Below the pieces are notes generated by a model. The model was not told the origin of the DNA. It was given only the letters and a program-made list of their open reading frames with translations, and made no database searches. A program made the translations under genes and the position numbers. Shown one piece after another: positions 15,541 through 25,764 of a stretch of DNA of 64,000 bases; position 1 is the first letter of the stretch; each line of letters opens with the position of its first letter. The stretch is from positions 603,453-667,452 of the forward strand of contig SCKX01000001.1 in NCBI GenBank assembly GCA_004100325.1, written 5' to 3'. Source of the stretch: Candidatus Microsaccharimonas sossegonensis. GTDB taxonomy: Bacteria > Patescibacteriota > Saccharimonadia > Saccharimonadales > Saccharimonadaceae.

Positions 15541-16557
15541 TTAAGACCACTTTTTGTACTTGAAATACAGTAACATGCCAATAGCGGATAAAACGGAGGC
15601 GGCGACAATCAGCTTGAGCATGGTGTAGTCACCAAGGAATGTCCAAGACCCCGTCCCAATGCCACCGGGCAGCGTCACGTTCATGCCATATATTGCGGAA
15701 ATTAAAGCAGCCGGAATCGTAAGGGTAAAGACAAGCGTCAGTGCCTTTAAGCTCTTGTTGGTTTGTTCGGTACTACTGGTAAAGTGGGCGTCTTGGTAAA
15801 TTTCAATGCTTTCCTTTGCTTCTTCAACGGTTTCCAATAACTTACTGTTTAAATTGGTATTACTCTTATAGTAGCGCGCTAGTCTTTCACCCGTAAACAT
15901 GTCGATCACTTCGTCCAGTTCAGCCAGAATGCCTCGTTGTGAAGCCAGTGTTCTTAAAAGGCGCATAATTTTTTGCCTTAAAATACCTATTCCAAATGCA
16001 TCTGATGTTGCATCATTAAAGACTCTTTCTTCAATCTTGTCAAGATCAGTCGATACATCGGCTAGTAGCACCTCTACTTCTTTTAATAAGTGCTCGATAA
16101 TATGAAAAACAATTTTTCCAGGCGAATGGTCTTTGGTGTGGTCTTTATGTTCGTTGAAGCACTCTCGTATGGTCGGTGTATTTTGATCATGGATAGTAAT
16201 GAGGTAGTTTTTGCCAAGAAAAATATTGACCTGACTGGAAGTAATGCGCCGTTCCCCTTGTAGTTTGTGGGGGAAATGCAAAATGAGAAATATATACTTT
16301 TCTTCAACAGTGACCTGAGATATTTGATTTTTAGTATGCGCCTGAGCAATATGTAAGTCGTGAAGCTCATATTTCTCGGCAATTTCTTGTAGCTGCTCTA
16401 TCTTTGGATTTTGAAAATCCAGCCATTTAAATCCTTTGAACTGCTGATGTATCACACTGGAATGACCAGTCAAGATTACATTCCCGGGCTGTTGGTTTAA
16501 CATACCAAGGACATTGTGTAGTTTTTGGGGCGCAGGAAGATGAGAAGGTTTTGACAT
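15541..16557 (-). CDS. corA: CorA-family magnesium/divalent cation transporter
   Basis: A 338-aa protein. It has a soluble alpha/beta N-terminal funnel domain, a long helix (~residues 190-275), and two C-terminal helices with the family-defining YGMN loop motif between them. A basic KYKKWS tail ends the protein. It forms a pentameric Mg2+ channel in the membrane. Monocistronic; length matches the family. The Met at the track start is kept because no internal alternative has better spacing. Confidence 0.9.
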   Translation of the reverse strand: MSKPSHLPAPQKLHNVLGMLNQQPGNVILTGHSSVIHQQFKGFKWLDFQNPKIEQLQEIAEKYELHDLHIAQAHTKNQISQVTVEEKYIFLILHFPHKLQGERRITSSQVNIFLGKNYLITIHDQNTPTIRECFNEHKDHTKDHSPGKIVFHIIEHLLKEVEVLLADVSTDLDKIEERVFNDATSDAFGIGILRQKIMRLLRTLASQRGILAELDEVIDMFTGERLARYYKSNTNLNSKLLETVEEAKESIEIYQDAHFTSSTEQTNKSLKALTLVFTLTIPAALISAIYGMNVTLPGGIGTGSWTFLGDYTMLKLIVAASVLSAIGMLLYFKYKKWS

Positions 16558-16696
16558 ATAGTGCTTTTGCTTTAATTCTTATACCTATCATACCTTATAG
16601 CCGTTAATCTTCAATCTCATTTGAATAATCTCATCTAAATATTTGTCCCTCCTGAACAATAGCCGTATCCCTTACACTCGACTAGAGAGCTTTTTA

Positions 16697-17392
16697 TTAA
16701 CAGCCATTTGTAAATGTGATCTTCAGAGTTGGGCTGACTGTGGTATAAAAGCTACTTGTCCAAACCGCACGAAATAGCATGTAATCTAGCTCAGTTAGAA
16801 TATTTTGTGCATTCCAAATATAAAAATTAGTCGTTGCGCCAGGTATATCAACCCAGCTGCCTGTCAAACTGTTTTTAGTTGAAAGACGTTGCCACTGTAC
16901 AGTTGGTGCCGGAGTGCCGGCTGCGGTACTATACAAATTAAAGTCATAATATTGACCGCCGCAGCCATCGCTATTAGAAGCAGTATCGCTGGTTGGAAAA
17001 GTGACCGTTGGCGGAGATCCTGTGACGAGAGTAGGCACATTATTCGTACTAGTGACAGCATATTTATTAGGGGTTGCAGTGTTCGCTCCGATGAGTATAT
17101 ACGATGGAGTTCCCCCATTATTATAGGTATACACCGTATAGAAAGTGCCTGTACTAGTTGGAAGACCTCTGCCGCCGTTGGCTGCACTGGTTGCTATTGG
17201 GTAGGCATTATTTGTTGCGACATCATTTGCAAGTATTTTAGCTGAATTGACAAGGTCACTTTTAAGCGTTGCTTCGGCCGCACTTTGACGAACTCTGTTA
17301 AAGGCAATGCTTGTAATAGCAGCTAAAATACCGATAACGACGATTACAACAATAAGTTCAACAATGGTAAAACCGCGGTTGTTTTTTTGCAT
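16697..17392 (-). CDS. Type IV pilin-like prepilin
   Basis: A 231-aa prepilin. The leader MQKNNRG precedes FTIVELIVVIVVIGILAAI, giving the class III cleavage site G|FTIVE with Glu5 and the N-methylated hydrophobic helix. The start is set at the ATG at 17392 rather than the track's 17473. The shorter start gives a standard leader and lies 9 nt after a TATACT box. The C-terminal half has two Cys (DGCGG and the final NGC) that could form a D-region disulfide. It would be assembled into a type IV pilus, used by Saccharibacteria for twitching or host contact. No assembly genes are in the window. Confidence 0.85.
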   Translation of the reverse strand: MQKNNRGFTIVELIVVIVVIGILAAITSIAFNRVRQSAAEATLKSDLVNSAKILANDVATNNAYPIATSAANGGRGLPTSTGTFYTVYTYNNGGTPSYILIGANTATPNKYAVTSTNNVPTLVTGSPPTVTFPTSDTASNSDGCGGQYYDFNLYSTAAGTPAPTVQWQRLSTKNSLTGSWVDIPGATTNFYIWNAQNILTELDYMLFRAVWTSSFYTTVSPTLKITFTNGC

Positions 17393-17524
17393 TTCATTGT
17401 TAGTATACGCTTTATGCTTAAAAACTACATAGTTATGTAAAATGCCCCTATAGTACTCCTTAGCTTTTCGCAAATGTTTGATTACATGATGTAGAAATAA
17501 TGTATCACACTATATTTTCATATT

Positions 17525-18373
17525 TCACTTAAGCAACGTAAAGCTATTCTTAGACACATCATAGCCACGTCGGATCATGTCTTCGCGCCAGGTATTAAGT
17601 CGGCGCTGCAATATAATATCCTCGCGCATGCGGCGGCTTTTTTGAATGACATCGTACCAAAACTTCGCTCTTGAACGATGGTTATAATAGGTTTCTATAA
17701 AAAAGCGGTCAAACTCCCAGTCGGGTTGCTTCTTCATAAAATTTTGCGTCCATTCTAATTGTTCATTTCGCACTTTTGTCCAGCCGTCCTGTGTCCATTT
17801 GCGTCTGACCCCGTTCATTGCATCCGGATGTGCAATATAGCTTTTCAAATCTGCCAGGTACGAAGCGATGCTGCCCATAACGGCAGAATGATGTTCACTA
17901 TGTCGGCGATTAACGAACCCGTCATAGGTGATGCCGGAATTCATATCGACCGCTTTTTGACGACCATTTTCGCGCCATTCGTCGTATTTATTAGCGATTG
18001 CTCGTTGTTGATTATCGGACGCCAACTGTGCCCAAACTGCAACTCTTACTTCGGCAACGGCATGTTCAGTGCCCTCGCCCAGGTATTTTTCGAATACTTT
18101 GTTTCGTACAAAATGTGCACTTGTGCGCATAAAAGTTTCTGGGAATTGTGTTACGGCATTATTTTCAGTTGCCGAGTGTGGAATCCATAGGCCTGATACC
18201 ATGCGTTTAAAACCCCTGGTTGGTTCCGTCAGCGCGAGTTCGCCTATACGCTGGGCACGGTGGATACCCATTGCCGTCGCTTGCTCTTGATCAAATTCCC
18301 TACTAATACGTATCCGACCGTCTAATTCGAATATTTCCTGCGTTCCGATAATTCCACTAACGAGTTTTTTCAT
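17525..18373 (-). CDS. Hypothetical protein, 282 aa
   Basis: A soluble, basic, Trp/Arg-rich protein that I do not recognise. The C-terminal ~110 residues are helical and highly charged (FIETYYNHRSRAKFWYDVI...). No signal peptide, membrane segment or catalytic motif is visible. It lies 20 nt from the DUF3105 gene's end on the same strand, so the two may be cotranscribed. Confidence 0.6.
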   Translation of the reverse strand: MKKLVSGIIGTQEIFELDGRIRISREFDQEQATAMGIHRAQRIGELALTEPTRGFKRMVSGLWIPHSATENNAVTQFPETFMRTSAHFVRNKVFEKYLGEGTEHAVAEVRVAVWAQLASDNQQRAIANKYDEWRENGRQKAVDMNSGITYDGFVNRRHSEHHSAVMGSIASYLADLKSYIAHPDAMNGVRRKWTQDGWTKVRNEQLEWTQNFMKKQPDWEFDRFFIETYYNHRSRAKFWYDVIQKSRRMREDIILQRRLNTWREDMIRRGYDVSKNSFTLLK

Positions 18374-18392
18374 ATGTATATGTTAGAAGTGA

Positions 18393-18968
18393 TTATGCGT
18401 TTGAAGATCGATCGATAGGAGGGTCAACTGGTGCCCCCAATGGTTCGGGTGATTTGCCAGCGTGGTCGTTAAAGAATTTTATGATCGTCGCTTCGTTATA
18501 ACTATCAAGGTTCAGTGTATACCTCCAGCTGGCTAGCTGTACGGCGTACGTAGTACTGGCTTTCGGCATGACAATTACCTTTCTCGGTGTGAAGTTCGGG
18601 TTGCTGTTTGGTGCCAGTACAAGTGCTTTTAATTTTGCTATGTTATCACTAGAAAGTAGCTTTGGTGAATAAGCGATGATAACCCCACCATGCTCTTCAT
18701 TGTGAAGATATATTTCAGGAGATAACTCTACTGAATATACTCCCCAACCTGTTGGCGCAACGCTACTTGAAAAATGCGGACCTGAACTTGCGAGATCCGA
18801 ATTGTAGGTAACGCGTGCCTGCCCTTGAGATATATGAGAGCCGCCTTGGTCAGGATAGAGAGTACCTATTAACGTACTATCTTTTGGTTTTGTTACCTGA
18901 CTAATCACTATTATCGCTCCAAACCCGACTATCATTGCACCAATTGTTATCCCAAAGATTTTTGACAT
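18393..18968 (-). CDS. DUF3105 family protein with N-terminal membrane anchor
   Basis: A 191-aa protein. Residues ~5-25 form a signal anchor, followed by a DUF3105-like domain. The diagnostic segment is SPEIYLHNEEHGGVIIAYSP (His and paired Glu/His that may bind metal), followed by an RKVIVMPK strand. The domain function is unknown. The neighbouring copper ATPase could hint at metal homeostasis, but they are not obviously an operon. Confidence 0.75.
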   Translation of the reverse strand: MSKIFGITIGAMIVGFGAIIVISQVTKPKDSTLIGTLYPDQGGSHISQGQARVTYNSDLASSGPHFSSSVAPTGWGVYSVELSPEIYLHNEEHGGVIIAYSPKLLSSDNIAKLKALVLAPNSNPNFTPRKVIVMPKASTTYAVQLASWRYTLNLDSYNEATIIKFFNDHAGKSPEPLGAPVDPPIDRSSNA

Positions 18969-19033
18969 CGTCTCTCCAATACGTTACGCAAGCTGTGAAC
19001 AGGTGGTTATTGTGTGTACACGATTTTATTATA

Positions 19034-21163
19034 CTAAACGTTTGATGCTAATCGACGAGAATTTTGTGCGATTACCTGGCTGACTGCTTCAGCTTGAGGC
19101 AATTTCAGGCGCTTTAAAAGGAGTGCGTTCACTGCAACAATCACACTGGAGCCCGACATTGATAGTGCCGCAATCTCGGGACTGAGTTTTAGACCTAAGG
19201 AGCTATAGAATACGCCAGCCGCAATCGGTAATGCAATTGTGTTATACCCAACTGCCCAAGAAAGATTTTGATGCATTTTCCGAAGCGTTCCTTTGCCAAT
19301 TCGAAGTGCCGTCGGTACACCCAAAGGATCTGATCGCATCAACACAACGTCGGCCGTTTCAATTGCTACATCAGTACCAGCACCAATAGCTATGCCAAGG
19401 TCAGACTGTGCGAGGGCAGGAGCATCATTTACGCCGTCACCAACCATCGCAACACGTTTGCCTTGTTTTTGCAGTTCAGCGATTTTTGCAGATTTGTCCG
19501 CTGGAAGCACTTCGGCGATGACAGTGTCTATGTGTAACTGCGACGCAATTCGTTCGGCGGTTGCTTGGTTATCACCAGTCAGCATCACGACTTCTATTCC
19601 TGAATCGTGCAGTGCTTTTATGGCACTGACAGCCGTATCACGTATAGCATCAGCTAGGGCTATAATGCCGACCGCTTCTCCATCAACTGCCACTAAAACG
19701 GTTGTCCGGCCAGTCGAAGATAATTCTTCGCGCTTTTTTGAAACTGGATCAATATTTATACCTTCAGCGGTCATTAGTTTACGATTACCGATAAACACCT
19801 TGTGACCATCGACTGTCGCACCAGCGCCGTGTCCTGGAACGTTACGAAAGGCGGTTGCTTTGAGAACGCTGGCTTTTTTTGCTTCTGCATATGTGACGAC
19901 AGCACCTGCTAGTGGATGTTCTGATTCTCTTTCAACCGCGGCAACCAGACCAAGCAACTGCTTCTTATCATAAGAAAGTGTAATAAAGTCTGTCACCTCG
20001 GGCTTTCCTTGCGTTAATGTGCCCGTCTTATCCATAACAACAGTTGTGATACGTGCTGATGTTTCAAGCGCAGAGGCGGTTTTGAACAAAATCCCTCGTT
20101 TTGCGCCCAGACCTGTTCCGACCATGATCGCTGTTGGTGTCGCGAGCCCTAATGCATCAGGACAAGTAATAACGACGACGGTGATGGCGAACAAAATAGC
20201 AACCTGGAACGTAGCACCGAACAGTAACCATGAAACGAGAGTAAGAATACCACCAATCAGAGCAACGAGCACCAGCCAAAAAGCAGCTCGGTCAGCCAGA
20301 CGCTGGCCTGGCGCTTTTGAACTCTGTGCATCTTGCACCAGTTCCACAATTTGGGCAAGAACCGTATCAGCTCCGACTTTCGTCGCACGTACCCGAAGGG
20401 TTCCCGTCGTATTTAAAGTTGCACCAATGACTGGTGATCCAACCGTTTTAGCCACAGGCAGGCTTTCCCCTGTCACCATTGACTCATCAATATCAGAATC
20501 ACCTTCTTCGACAATACCGTCGGTTGGGATTTTAGAGCCAGGTCGAATAAGCAGTATGTCGCCTATGACAAGCTCTGAAGTCAGGACTTCAATCGTTTCG
20601 CCTTTTCTGATCACAAACGCTTTAGGGGGAGCAAGCTTAAGTAAAGTTTTCACGGCATCATTCGCACCGCCTCGAGCACGCATTTCGAGCCAGTGTCCGA
20701 GCAATACAAAGCTTGTCAGCACCGTCGCTGCTTCGTAGAATACGTCACCGCCACCAGTAAGGGTAACAAACAGGCTATACAGCCAGCCGGCACCGACCCC
20801 AACAGCGACCAGTACCATCATATTTAAAGTCCGCGCTCTTAATGCTCTATAGGCACCATCGAAAAATATCCAGGCTGAATAAAAGATAACCGGTAACGAG
20901 AGGATGAGGGTAAAGATATCATCACGTAGCCCAAAAGGAGCCGGAGTTTTAAATCCAAACACGTCACGTCCGATAGGAGACCAAAACACGATAATCAATG
21001 AAAGTATGGCCGCGACAATAAAGCGGTTGCGCATATCTTTTACCATTGACTGCATTGACATGCCAGCATGGCCACCGCCATGACCCATACTATGAGGGTC
21101 ACTCTTTTGAGTATCGGTTTGTGAGGGAGAGTGTTGCATGTGTTGGTGATGTGAGTGATCCAT
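19034..21163 (-). CDS. copB: Copper-type P1B ATPase, CopB-like
   Basis: A 709-aa heavy-metal pump. The N-terminus is His/Met-rich ([19 protein letters not shown]), with no CxxC domain, as in CopB-type ATPases. It has TGES (231-234), the phosphorylation motif DKTGT (Asp378), HPLA and GDGVNDAP. The ion-site motif is CPD (Cys334-Pro-Asp336) rather than CPC or CPH, so metal preference is uncertain. It exports Cu(I)/Cu(II) or a related ion from the cytoplasm. AAAGGA precedes the ATG. Upstream on the same strand is a CsoR-like repressor with a matching operator. Confidence 0.85.
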   Translation of the reverse strand: MDHSHHQHMQHSPSQTDTQKSDPHSMGHGGGHAGMSMQSMVKDMRNRFIVAAILSLIIVFWSPIGRDVFGFKTPAPFGLRDDIFTLILSLPVIFYSAWIFFDGAYRALRARTLNMMVLVAVGVGAGWLYSLFVTLTGGGDVFYEAATVLTSFVLLGHWLEMRARGGANDAVKTLLKLAPPKAFVIRKGETIEVLTSELVIGDILLIRPGSKIPTDGIVEEGDSDIDESMVTGESLPVAKTVGSPVIGATLNTTGTLRVRATKVGADTVLAQIVELVQDAQSSKAPGQRLADRAAFWLVLVALIGGILTLVSWLLFGATFQVAILFAITVVVITCPDALGLATPTAIMVGTGLGAKRGILFKTASALETSARITTVVMDKTGTLTQGKPEVTDFITLSYDKKQLLGLVAAVERESEHPLAGAVVTYAEAKKASVLKATAFRNVPGHGAGATVDGHKVFIGNRKLMTAEGINIDPVSKKREELSSTGRTTVLVAVDGEAVGIIALADAIRDTAVSAIKALHDSGIEVVMLTGDNQATAERIASQLHIDTVIAEVLPADKSAKIAELQKQGKRVAMVGDGVNDAPALAQSDLGIAIGAGTDVAIETADVVLMRSDPLGVPTALRIGKGTLRKMHQNLSWAVGYNTIALPIAAGVFYSSLGLKLSPEIAALSMSGSSVIVAVNALLLKRLKLPQAEAVSQVIAQNSRRLASNV

Positions 21164-21222
21164 AGTGATTTCCTTTCGGTTACATTTATTGTAAGGCCCA
21201 TTTACTCTACTTTTACTCTTTT

Positions 21223-21513
21223 TTATGCCTCTTTACTTCTTACGGCGTGTATTTCGTACATGCCAAGTAAGTCAGCTTGGGCTTGTCGTTGCCTTGCTTC
21301 GTCGTCCGAACCAAGCATAGGTATGATATGCTCTGCGATATGATTATCGATCATCAATTTACTAAATGACGATAAAGACCTTTGGATCGCCAGGCTTTGA
21401 GTCAGTATATCCATACAATACACATCGTTATCGACCATCTTTTGTAAACCATTAATTTGTCCTTGAATGATTTTGATTCGATGATCCGCTCGTTTATTTA
21501 CCTTCTCAATCAT
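21223..21513 (-). CDS. csoR: CsoR/RcnR-family metal-sensing repressor
   Basis: A ~96-aa all-helical repressor. It contains [16 protein letters not shown] and VYCMDILTQ, the W-X-Y-Z region of the family. With the start at M3 of the track ORF (ATG at 21513, 6 nt after the TATACT box) the ligands are Cys33, His58 and His62. Classical CsoR uses Cys-His-Cys, so the last ligand is replaced by His. It should repress copB (59 nt downstream) and itself until metal binds. The gene is part of the same minus-strand unit as the ATPase. Confidence 0.85.
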   Translation of the reverse strand: MIEKVNKRADHRIKIIQGQINGLQKMVDNDVYCMDILTQSLAIQRSLSSFSKLMIDNHIAEHIIPMLGSDDEARQRQAQADLLGMYEIHAVRSKEA

Positions 21514-21523
21514 ATTCATAGTA

Positions 21524-21543
21524 TATACCCCTAGGGGGTATTA
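21524..21543. promoter_or_regulatory. CsoR-type operator
   Basis: ATACCCCTAGGGGGTAT, a G/C-tract pseudo-palindrome typical of CsoR/RcnR operators, overlaps the promoter immediately upstream of csoR. Binding here would block transcription of csoR-copB. Confidence 0.7.
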
Positions 21544-21599
21544 TTCAAGTCAAGAAATTAAACTATCAAAAACGGATAAGCGATTAGCTTTTTACACCT

Positions 21600-22145
21600 C
21601 TATTGATTGGTGGTTGTTGGCAGACGTTCGCTGACAAGCTTAGAACTCTCAGCAAAACTATCCAAGAATAGTTGAGTCGTCATTAAATTGAATAACGTAC
21701 TTTCCATATCACTTGTTTTATGTTTCTCAAAACCATCACTAGCTTTACTTATTGAAGATCGAAGTAGCTGCTCGGCATCTTGCAACGAGTACCAATCATA
21801 CGAAAAATGGGCTTCGCGATCGTTTTGAGGTGTGGGATGTGTAACTTTATCTTTATAAACAGCACTGTACCCATACACTATATATTTTCTTTTTATCAAG
21901 TTTCTATGTTGTATGACACTCCCAAGCTCTTGTTGATTCGTCACTTCTATCCCAAGCTCTTCCAGAAGTTCCCTTTTTAGAGCTGAGGAATTATTCTCGT
22001 CGCCTTCAACTCCGCCGCCTGGAATGAGACCATCATTAATAATAAGGATGTTACCATCACTATTTTGCACTATAACCTTTACCGTCGGTCGATCGACATA
22101 ATCAATTAATGAATCTTGCGTACCAATACTGTGTAACTGCTTCAT
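21600..22145 (-). CDS. Nudix hydrolase
   Basis: A 181-aa protein with a Nudix box: GGGVEGDEN..., then LKRELLEELGIEV (G-x5-E-x7-RE-x2-EE-x-G pattern). It hydrolyses a nucleoside diphosphate linked to another moiety; the substrate is not predictable. A C-terminal helical extension of ~45 residues is unusual in length. The start is the ATG at 22145, 6 nt after a TAGAAT box, rather than the TTG one codon earlier. Confidence 0.8.
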   Translation of the reverse strand: MKQLHSIGTQDSLIDYVDRPTVKVIVQNSDGNILIINDGLIPGGGVEGDENNSSALKRELLEELGIEVTNQQELGSVIQHRNLIKRKYIVYGYSAVYKDKVTHPTPQNDREAHFSYDWYSLQDAEQLLRSSISKASDGFEKHKTSDMESTLFNLMTTQLFLDSFAESSKLVSERLPTTTNQ

Positions 22146-22357
22146 CAACCTATTCTAGCAAACAAAATCGCCTCCGGATTAACATAAGTTAAAATGCTTA
22201 TGGTAGCCCCTATAGGACGCATTATGTAGCCCCGAACTACCGTTTGAAATTATATCAGACATACTCAAACCGATAGTTGAAAGACACGGCTATCTGCCAT
22301 TGTTGGCATAATGGACCCTGATCGTAGGCTTACCGCTTTGCTGGCACTACCTACGTC

Positions 22358-23170
22358 TTACTCTGGTATAGAAAAGTAGCTAGTTCGTGCCAACCTCTTT
22401 TGTTTATTATTGGCATTTTCAACCTGTTGCTTTGTTAGCTTCACGGGCTTCCTTTTATCAGGGTTTTTCTTCAATGCCACTAGGTACTTTGGCGTAATAG
22501 GCATAGCTACGTATTCGGCTTCCGTAATTGGTACACTAATGTCGCCAGCCTTAGTCATAGTTATGACTGGGGTATCACCAATGACAAACTCAGCATTATC
22601 AGGTGCTTCACCTATTTCAAGACCAACTGAGGTATCGGCTAGATATTTTTTCGTTTTAGTGATATAGGTTTTCAATATGTCGATAGCTACTTCAAGAGGT
22701 GCCGTCTTGATAGCTTCTACGTATTTTTGATTGATTATATCTGTGTATTCAGGATAGACCGCTACAACCTCGTTCTTTCGTGCTTCTAGTATATTGATGA
22801 TGTACTTGGTGTTATTGCCGACAAGAGCAAAGGCTTGCGACCTGATGAAGTGTAAAGCCATCAAGTCTTTGACGACACCTATATGTTTATCAGTCCAGTT
22901 GTTGTTCGCAATACTGTTGATGGCACTTTTGGTGTCTTTTTCTATATCGTGCGACCATTGTTGTTCAAGTTCAGCGATAGCTTTTTTGGCAACTTTTAGA
23001 TAGGCTACATTTTCAACATCACATAGCTCAGTGGCGTCAGTTTCTTTGTTATGAACCGTAGTTTCATACTTATACTTCTTCTTGCCGTCATCTGTTTTTA
23101 CGACTGTCTTGACCGCAAACTGCCGTAGCACAACCTGCGATACAAGATGAGACTTTATAAACTCTTCCAT
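22358..23170 (-). CDS. DUF4238 family protein
   Basis: A 270-aa protein. It opens with FIKSHLVSQVVLRQFA, the conserved 'H.V.q..L..Fa' start of DUF4238 proteins, and later has LMALHFIRSQAF and an NTKYI region. The family is common in accessory and mobile regions; its biochemical role is unknown and some members sit near defence genes. The start is set at the ATG at 23170, 6 nt after TATAAT (23177-23182). The longer track start has no signal. It lies at the left part of the decayed island. Confidence 0.65.
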   Translation of the reverse strand: MEEFIKSHLVSQVVLRQFAVKTVVKTDDGKKKYKYETTVHNKETDATELCDVENVAYLKVAKKAIAELEQQWSHDIEKDTKSAINSIANNNWTDKHIGVVKDLMALHFIRSQAFALVGNNTKYIINILEARKNEVVAVYPEYTDIINQKYVEAIKTAPLEVAIDILKTYITKTKKYLADTSVGLEIGEAPDNAEFVIGDTPVITMTKAGDISVPITEAEYVAMPITPKYLVALKKNPDKRKPVKLTKQQVENANNKQKRLARTSYFSIPE

Positions 23171-23176
23171 AAACAT

Positions 23177-23182
23177 ATTATA
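23177..23182 (-). promoter_or_regulatory. -10 box of leaderless promoter for the DUF4238 gene
   Basis: TATAAT on the minus strand, 6 nt before the chosen ATG at 23170. Confidence 0.5.
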
Positions 23183-23286
23183 AATCATGCCGACATATAT
23201 AGGGGGTAGCCGCCCTTCGTATCTGTCGTAGGCACACCGCCGTATAATACCCAATTTTTTCGGGGTAAGTTTTCAAGCGTTTTTGA

Positions 23287-24115
23287 CTACAGGATAAATC
23301 TAGTCAAAGCGTCAAGGTTTGGGGTGTATTCATCACCTTCAAATATGTACATGCTGTCAGATCGTTTGTTCAATATACCGCCTGTCAGATTGTCGTGTTC
23401 CGCAAGGCAGGCTTGAAGTGCGTCTGATTTGGCGTAGGTTTTCTTGTCCGTAACCGTCATACCAGCCTTTGTGTCGTAAATGCCAATCCGCCCATCTTTG
23501 AACCGAACGATAATGTCAGCATAAAAGCCACGCAAACTTTTGACGTTCGTTTCTTCATCGTTTGCTTCATACGGGATAGCAAAGTATCTGTCTTTATCTT
23601 CGCCGTTTTTATACCACCAGACCACGTTATCAGATCGTTCAAGCATATCTTCAAAATACTTTTCTGGGTCAGATCGTTTGATTTACAAATAGGCTTTTAG
23701 GCTTTGTCATAAGGATACATATTGGCTTGCACCAATTCGTAGTTACCGCCAAAGTCATCAGATTTAGGCAGGTCAAATATAAAGTTGGTTCGGGTGCGGC
23801 GTGTGGTCAATTCTTCTGACCTTACACGCTCATAATCAAGCTGTGCAGATTTGATCGTTTCACTGAATACCCCTTTGGTTGTTTTCCGAACACGCTAGTA
23901 TCTTTTGCACTTCCGCCCATCGTTCTTCGTTGTAGCCGATGTGATTGAACCATTTGCAGATAGCAGATTTTACCTTTGTGTACGATCGGGCAGGTGCAAA
24001 TGGCAAGCTCCAAAGCCGTGCCAGATAGTCAAACTCACGCTATATGTTTGCGGTTGATACGTCAGCGTTGATTTTCTCAATGTCCAGCGAACCGATCTGC
24101 TCACGGGCACGGTCA
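23287..24115 (-). pseudogene. Decayed DEAD/DEAH helicase / type III restriction-like gene, C-terminal part
   Basis: Minus-strand pieces in different frames are separated by stops. One piece reads SLDIEKINADVSTANI, stop, REFDYLARLW. Another reads FSETIKSAQLDYERVRSEEL to NMYPYDKA, stop. The last is the 119-aa ORF with FYADIIVRFKDGRIGIYDTK. That last segment resembles the C-terminal nuclease-like domain of restriction/helicase subunits (D-x-K core in YDTKAG). At least two stops and one frame change break it, and the helicase motor domains are absent. The upstream end is cut at the excisionase/recombinase module near 24115. Remnant of a restriction or defence gene. Confidence 0.65.
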
Positions 24116-24198
24116 CCGCCTATAAAGTCGGTAAGTCCTATCTATTCAAGATCGAAGATGTCCATAAGCTCATAGAAGACGGCAAGGTTGATATATGA
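24112..24198 (+). pseudogene. Excisionase (HTH_17) C-terminal stump
   Basis: The frame reads TAYKVGKSYLFKIEDVHKLI then EDGKVDI and stop. This matches the second half of excisionase-type helix-turn-helix proteins ('AyKvGk.w.Fk.eDv..wi'). The stop overlaps the recombinase start (ATGA), the usual xis-int coupling. The N-terminal half is missing, replaced by the helicase remnant on the other strand. Confidence 0.55.
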
Positions 24199-25764
24199 GC
24201 AACAAGACCATCATTTTTGCCCGTGTGTCTACCAAGCGGCAGGAAAAAGAAGGTTTGTCGCTTGAAGAAATACAACTACCCCGTGCTAGGGACTATGCCA
24301 GAGCTAACGGCTTGAACATTATTGAAACTTTTAAGATCAGCGAAACGGGTAGCGAATACAAGGCACGTAGCAAGTTCCAAGCAATGGTGAACTATGCTAA
24401 AAAAAAACAAGGTTAATGACATTGTTTCGTTTCGTGTAGACCGTATAACACGTAACTTCCGTGATAGCGTGCTGATTGACGAACTACGCATCAAGTACAA
24501 GGTCAGGCTACACTTTATTGACGACAGGCTTGTGCTGACACAGGAAAGCCGATCCAACGATATTATCCAGTGGGACTTTAAGGTGATATTTGCCAAGTCG
24601 CAGCTCGAAAAGATCAAGGAAGACGGCGTGAACACAAAGATGTCCAAGCTAGAGCGTGGCGAATTGCCGTGGGTTGCGCCTTTTTGGTTACAACAACGTA
24701 ATCATAGAAACACGCCACAAAACCGTATTGCCCGACGACTTTAAGTCCGAAGTGGTCAAGCGTATGTTCACATTGTTTGCGACTGGTGCGTATTCTTGCG
24801 AAAGCCTACGCCGTAAGATAGCCGAAGAATTGAAGACGGATATATCAAAAAGCCGTGTTCACGACATACTGCGTAATAAATTCTATATCGGTATAATCGT
24901 AGACAAGAAAGGCGACGGCAAAGAATATGTGCATAGTTACCAGCAGCTCGTCAGTCGTGAATTGTTTGATGTGGTCCAAGACGTGCTAGACGGCAACAGA
25001 CTAGGCAAACGGCGGTTCATCGGCATACCTTTTATCTATCGTGGCTTGATAACTTGTGCTGACTGCGGTTGTGCGGTAACGACTGAATACCGTGAAAGGG
25101 ATCAGCAAAACGGCAACAAGCACACCTATCACTTCTATCATTGCACCAACGCCCGTAAGAAGCACAAGAAGAACACTTACGTTACGCAGGACGATCTGAC
25201 AGTCCAATTTATGCAGGTATTCAATGCTTTCAAACAGATACCAGCCGAAGAAATAGCACGGCTTGAAACCGAAATACAATCATCGCACCAAGCTGAAACT
25301 GCTTTTAAGATGATATGCTCAAAAAGCTCCGATCAGAGCGTGATGACTATAAGCACCGTATCCGTGTTGAGTTTGACGCAATGACAAGGGGTAGTATTAC
25401 TCCCGATGATTATAACGAAAAGAAGGGTCGCTACGACCAAGAAATAGTCCGTATAGACGGTCAACTGACACGGCTAGAAGACGTAGATCAAAACTTCTAT
25501 GCAACAGCTTCGTATCTGTTACAGCTATTCAAACACGGCGATAAGATCTTTGAAGTGGCAAGTGATGAAGAAAAGCGACAGATTATCAGTATTCTACTAT
25601 GGAACCTCCGAATGAAGGGCAAAACGGTTCGTTTTACACCTAACGAACCGTTTGCAACTGTGCTGAAACTTGCTGAAAGTTCTAAATGGCAGGGGTACAT
25701 GGATGAAGATAGAACTTTTTACTCTGTTAGCGAAAACGCTATTTCAGGAGGCAAAAATGTTTAG
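24195..25764 (+). pseudogene. Large serine recombinase, inactivated by three frameshifts
   Basis: Four overlapping ORFs make one site-specific serine recombinase of ~520 aa. The resolvase N-terminus is FARVSTKRQEKEGLSLEEIQ (catalytic Ser in RVST). The continuation is IVSFRVDRITRNFRDS. The recombinase domain is LRRKIAEELKTDISKSRVHDI and onward. It has a zinc ribbon (CADCGC ... HYHFYHCTNARKKH) and a coiled coil plus C-terminal segment. Breaks fall at homopolymers: A9 near 24400, T5 near 24677 and T4/A2 near 25302. This type integrates elements, often into tRNA genes. The 3' end overlaps the PLD gene. Confidence 0.85.

Noticed and set aside
19293-20738. Plus-strand ORFs of 170 and 239 aa
   Set aside because: Antisense to the P-type ATPase, which has all family motifs on the minus strand; Ser/Thr/Pro/Arg-rich shadow composition.
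24195-25764. Recombinase breaks as programmed frameshifting
   Set aside because: Three separate shifts in one gene at different homopolymers fit decay or base-calling error better than recoding.
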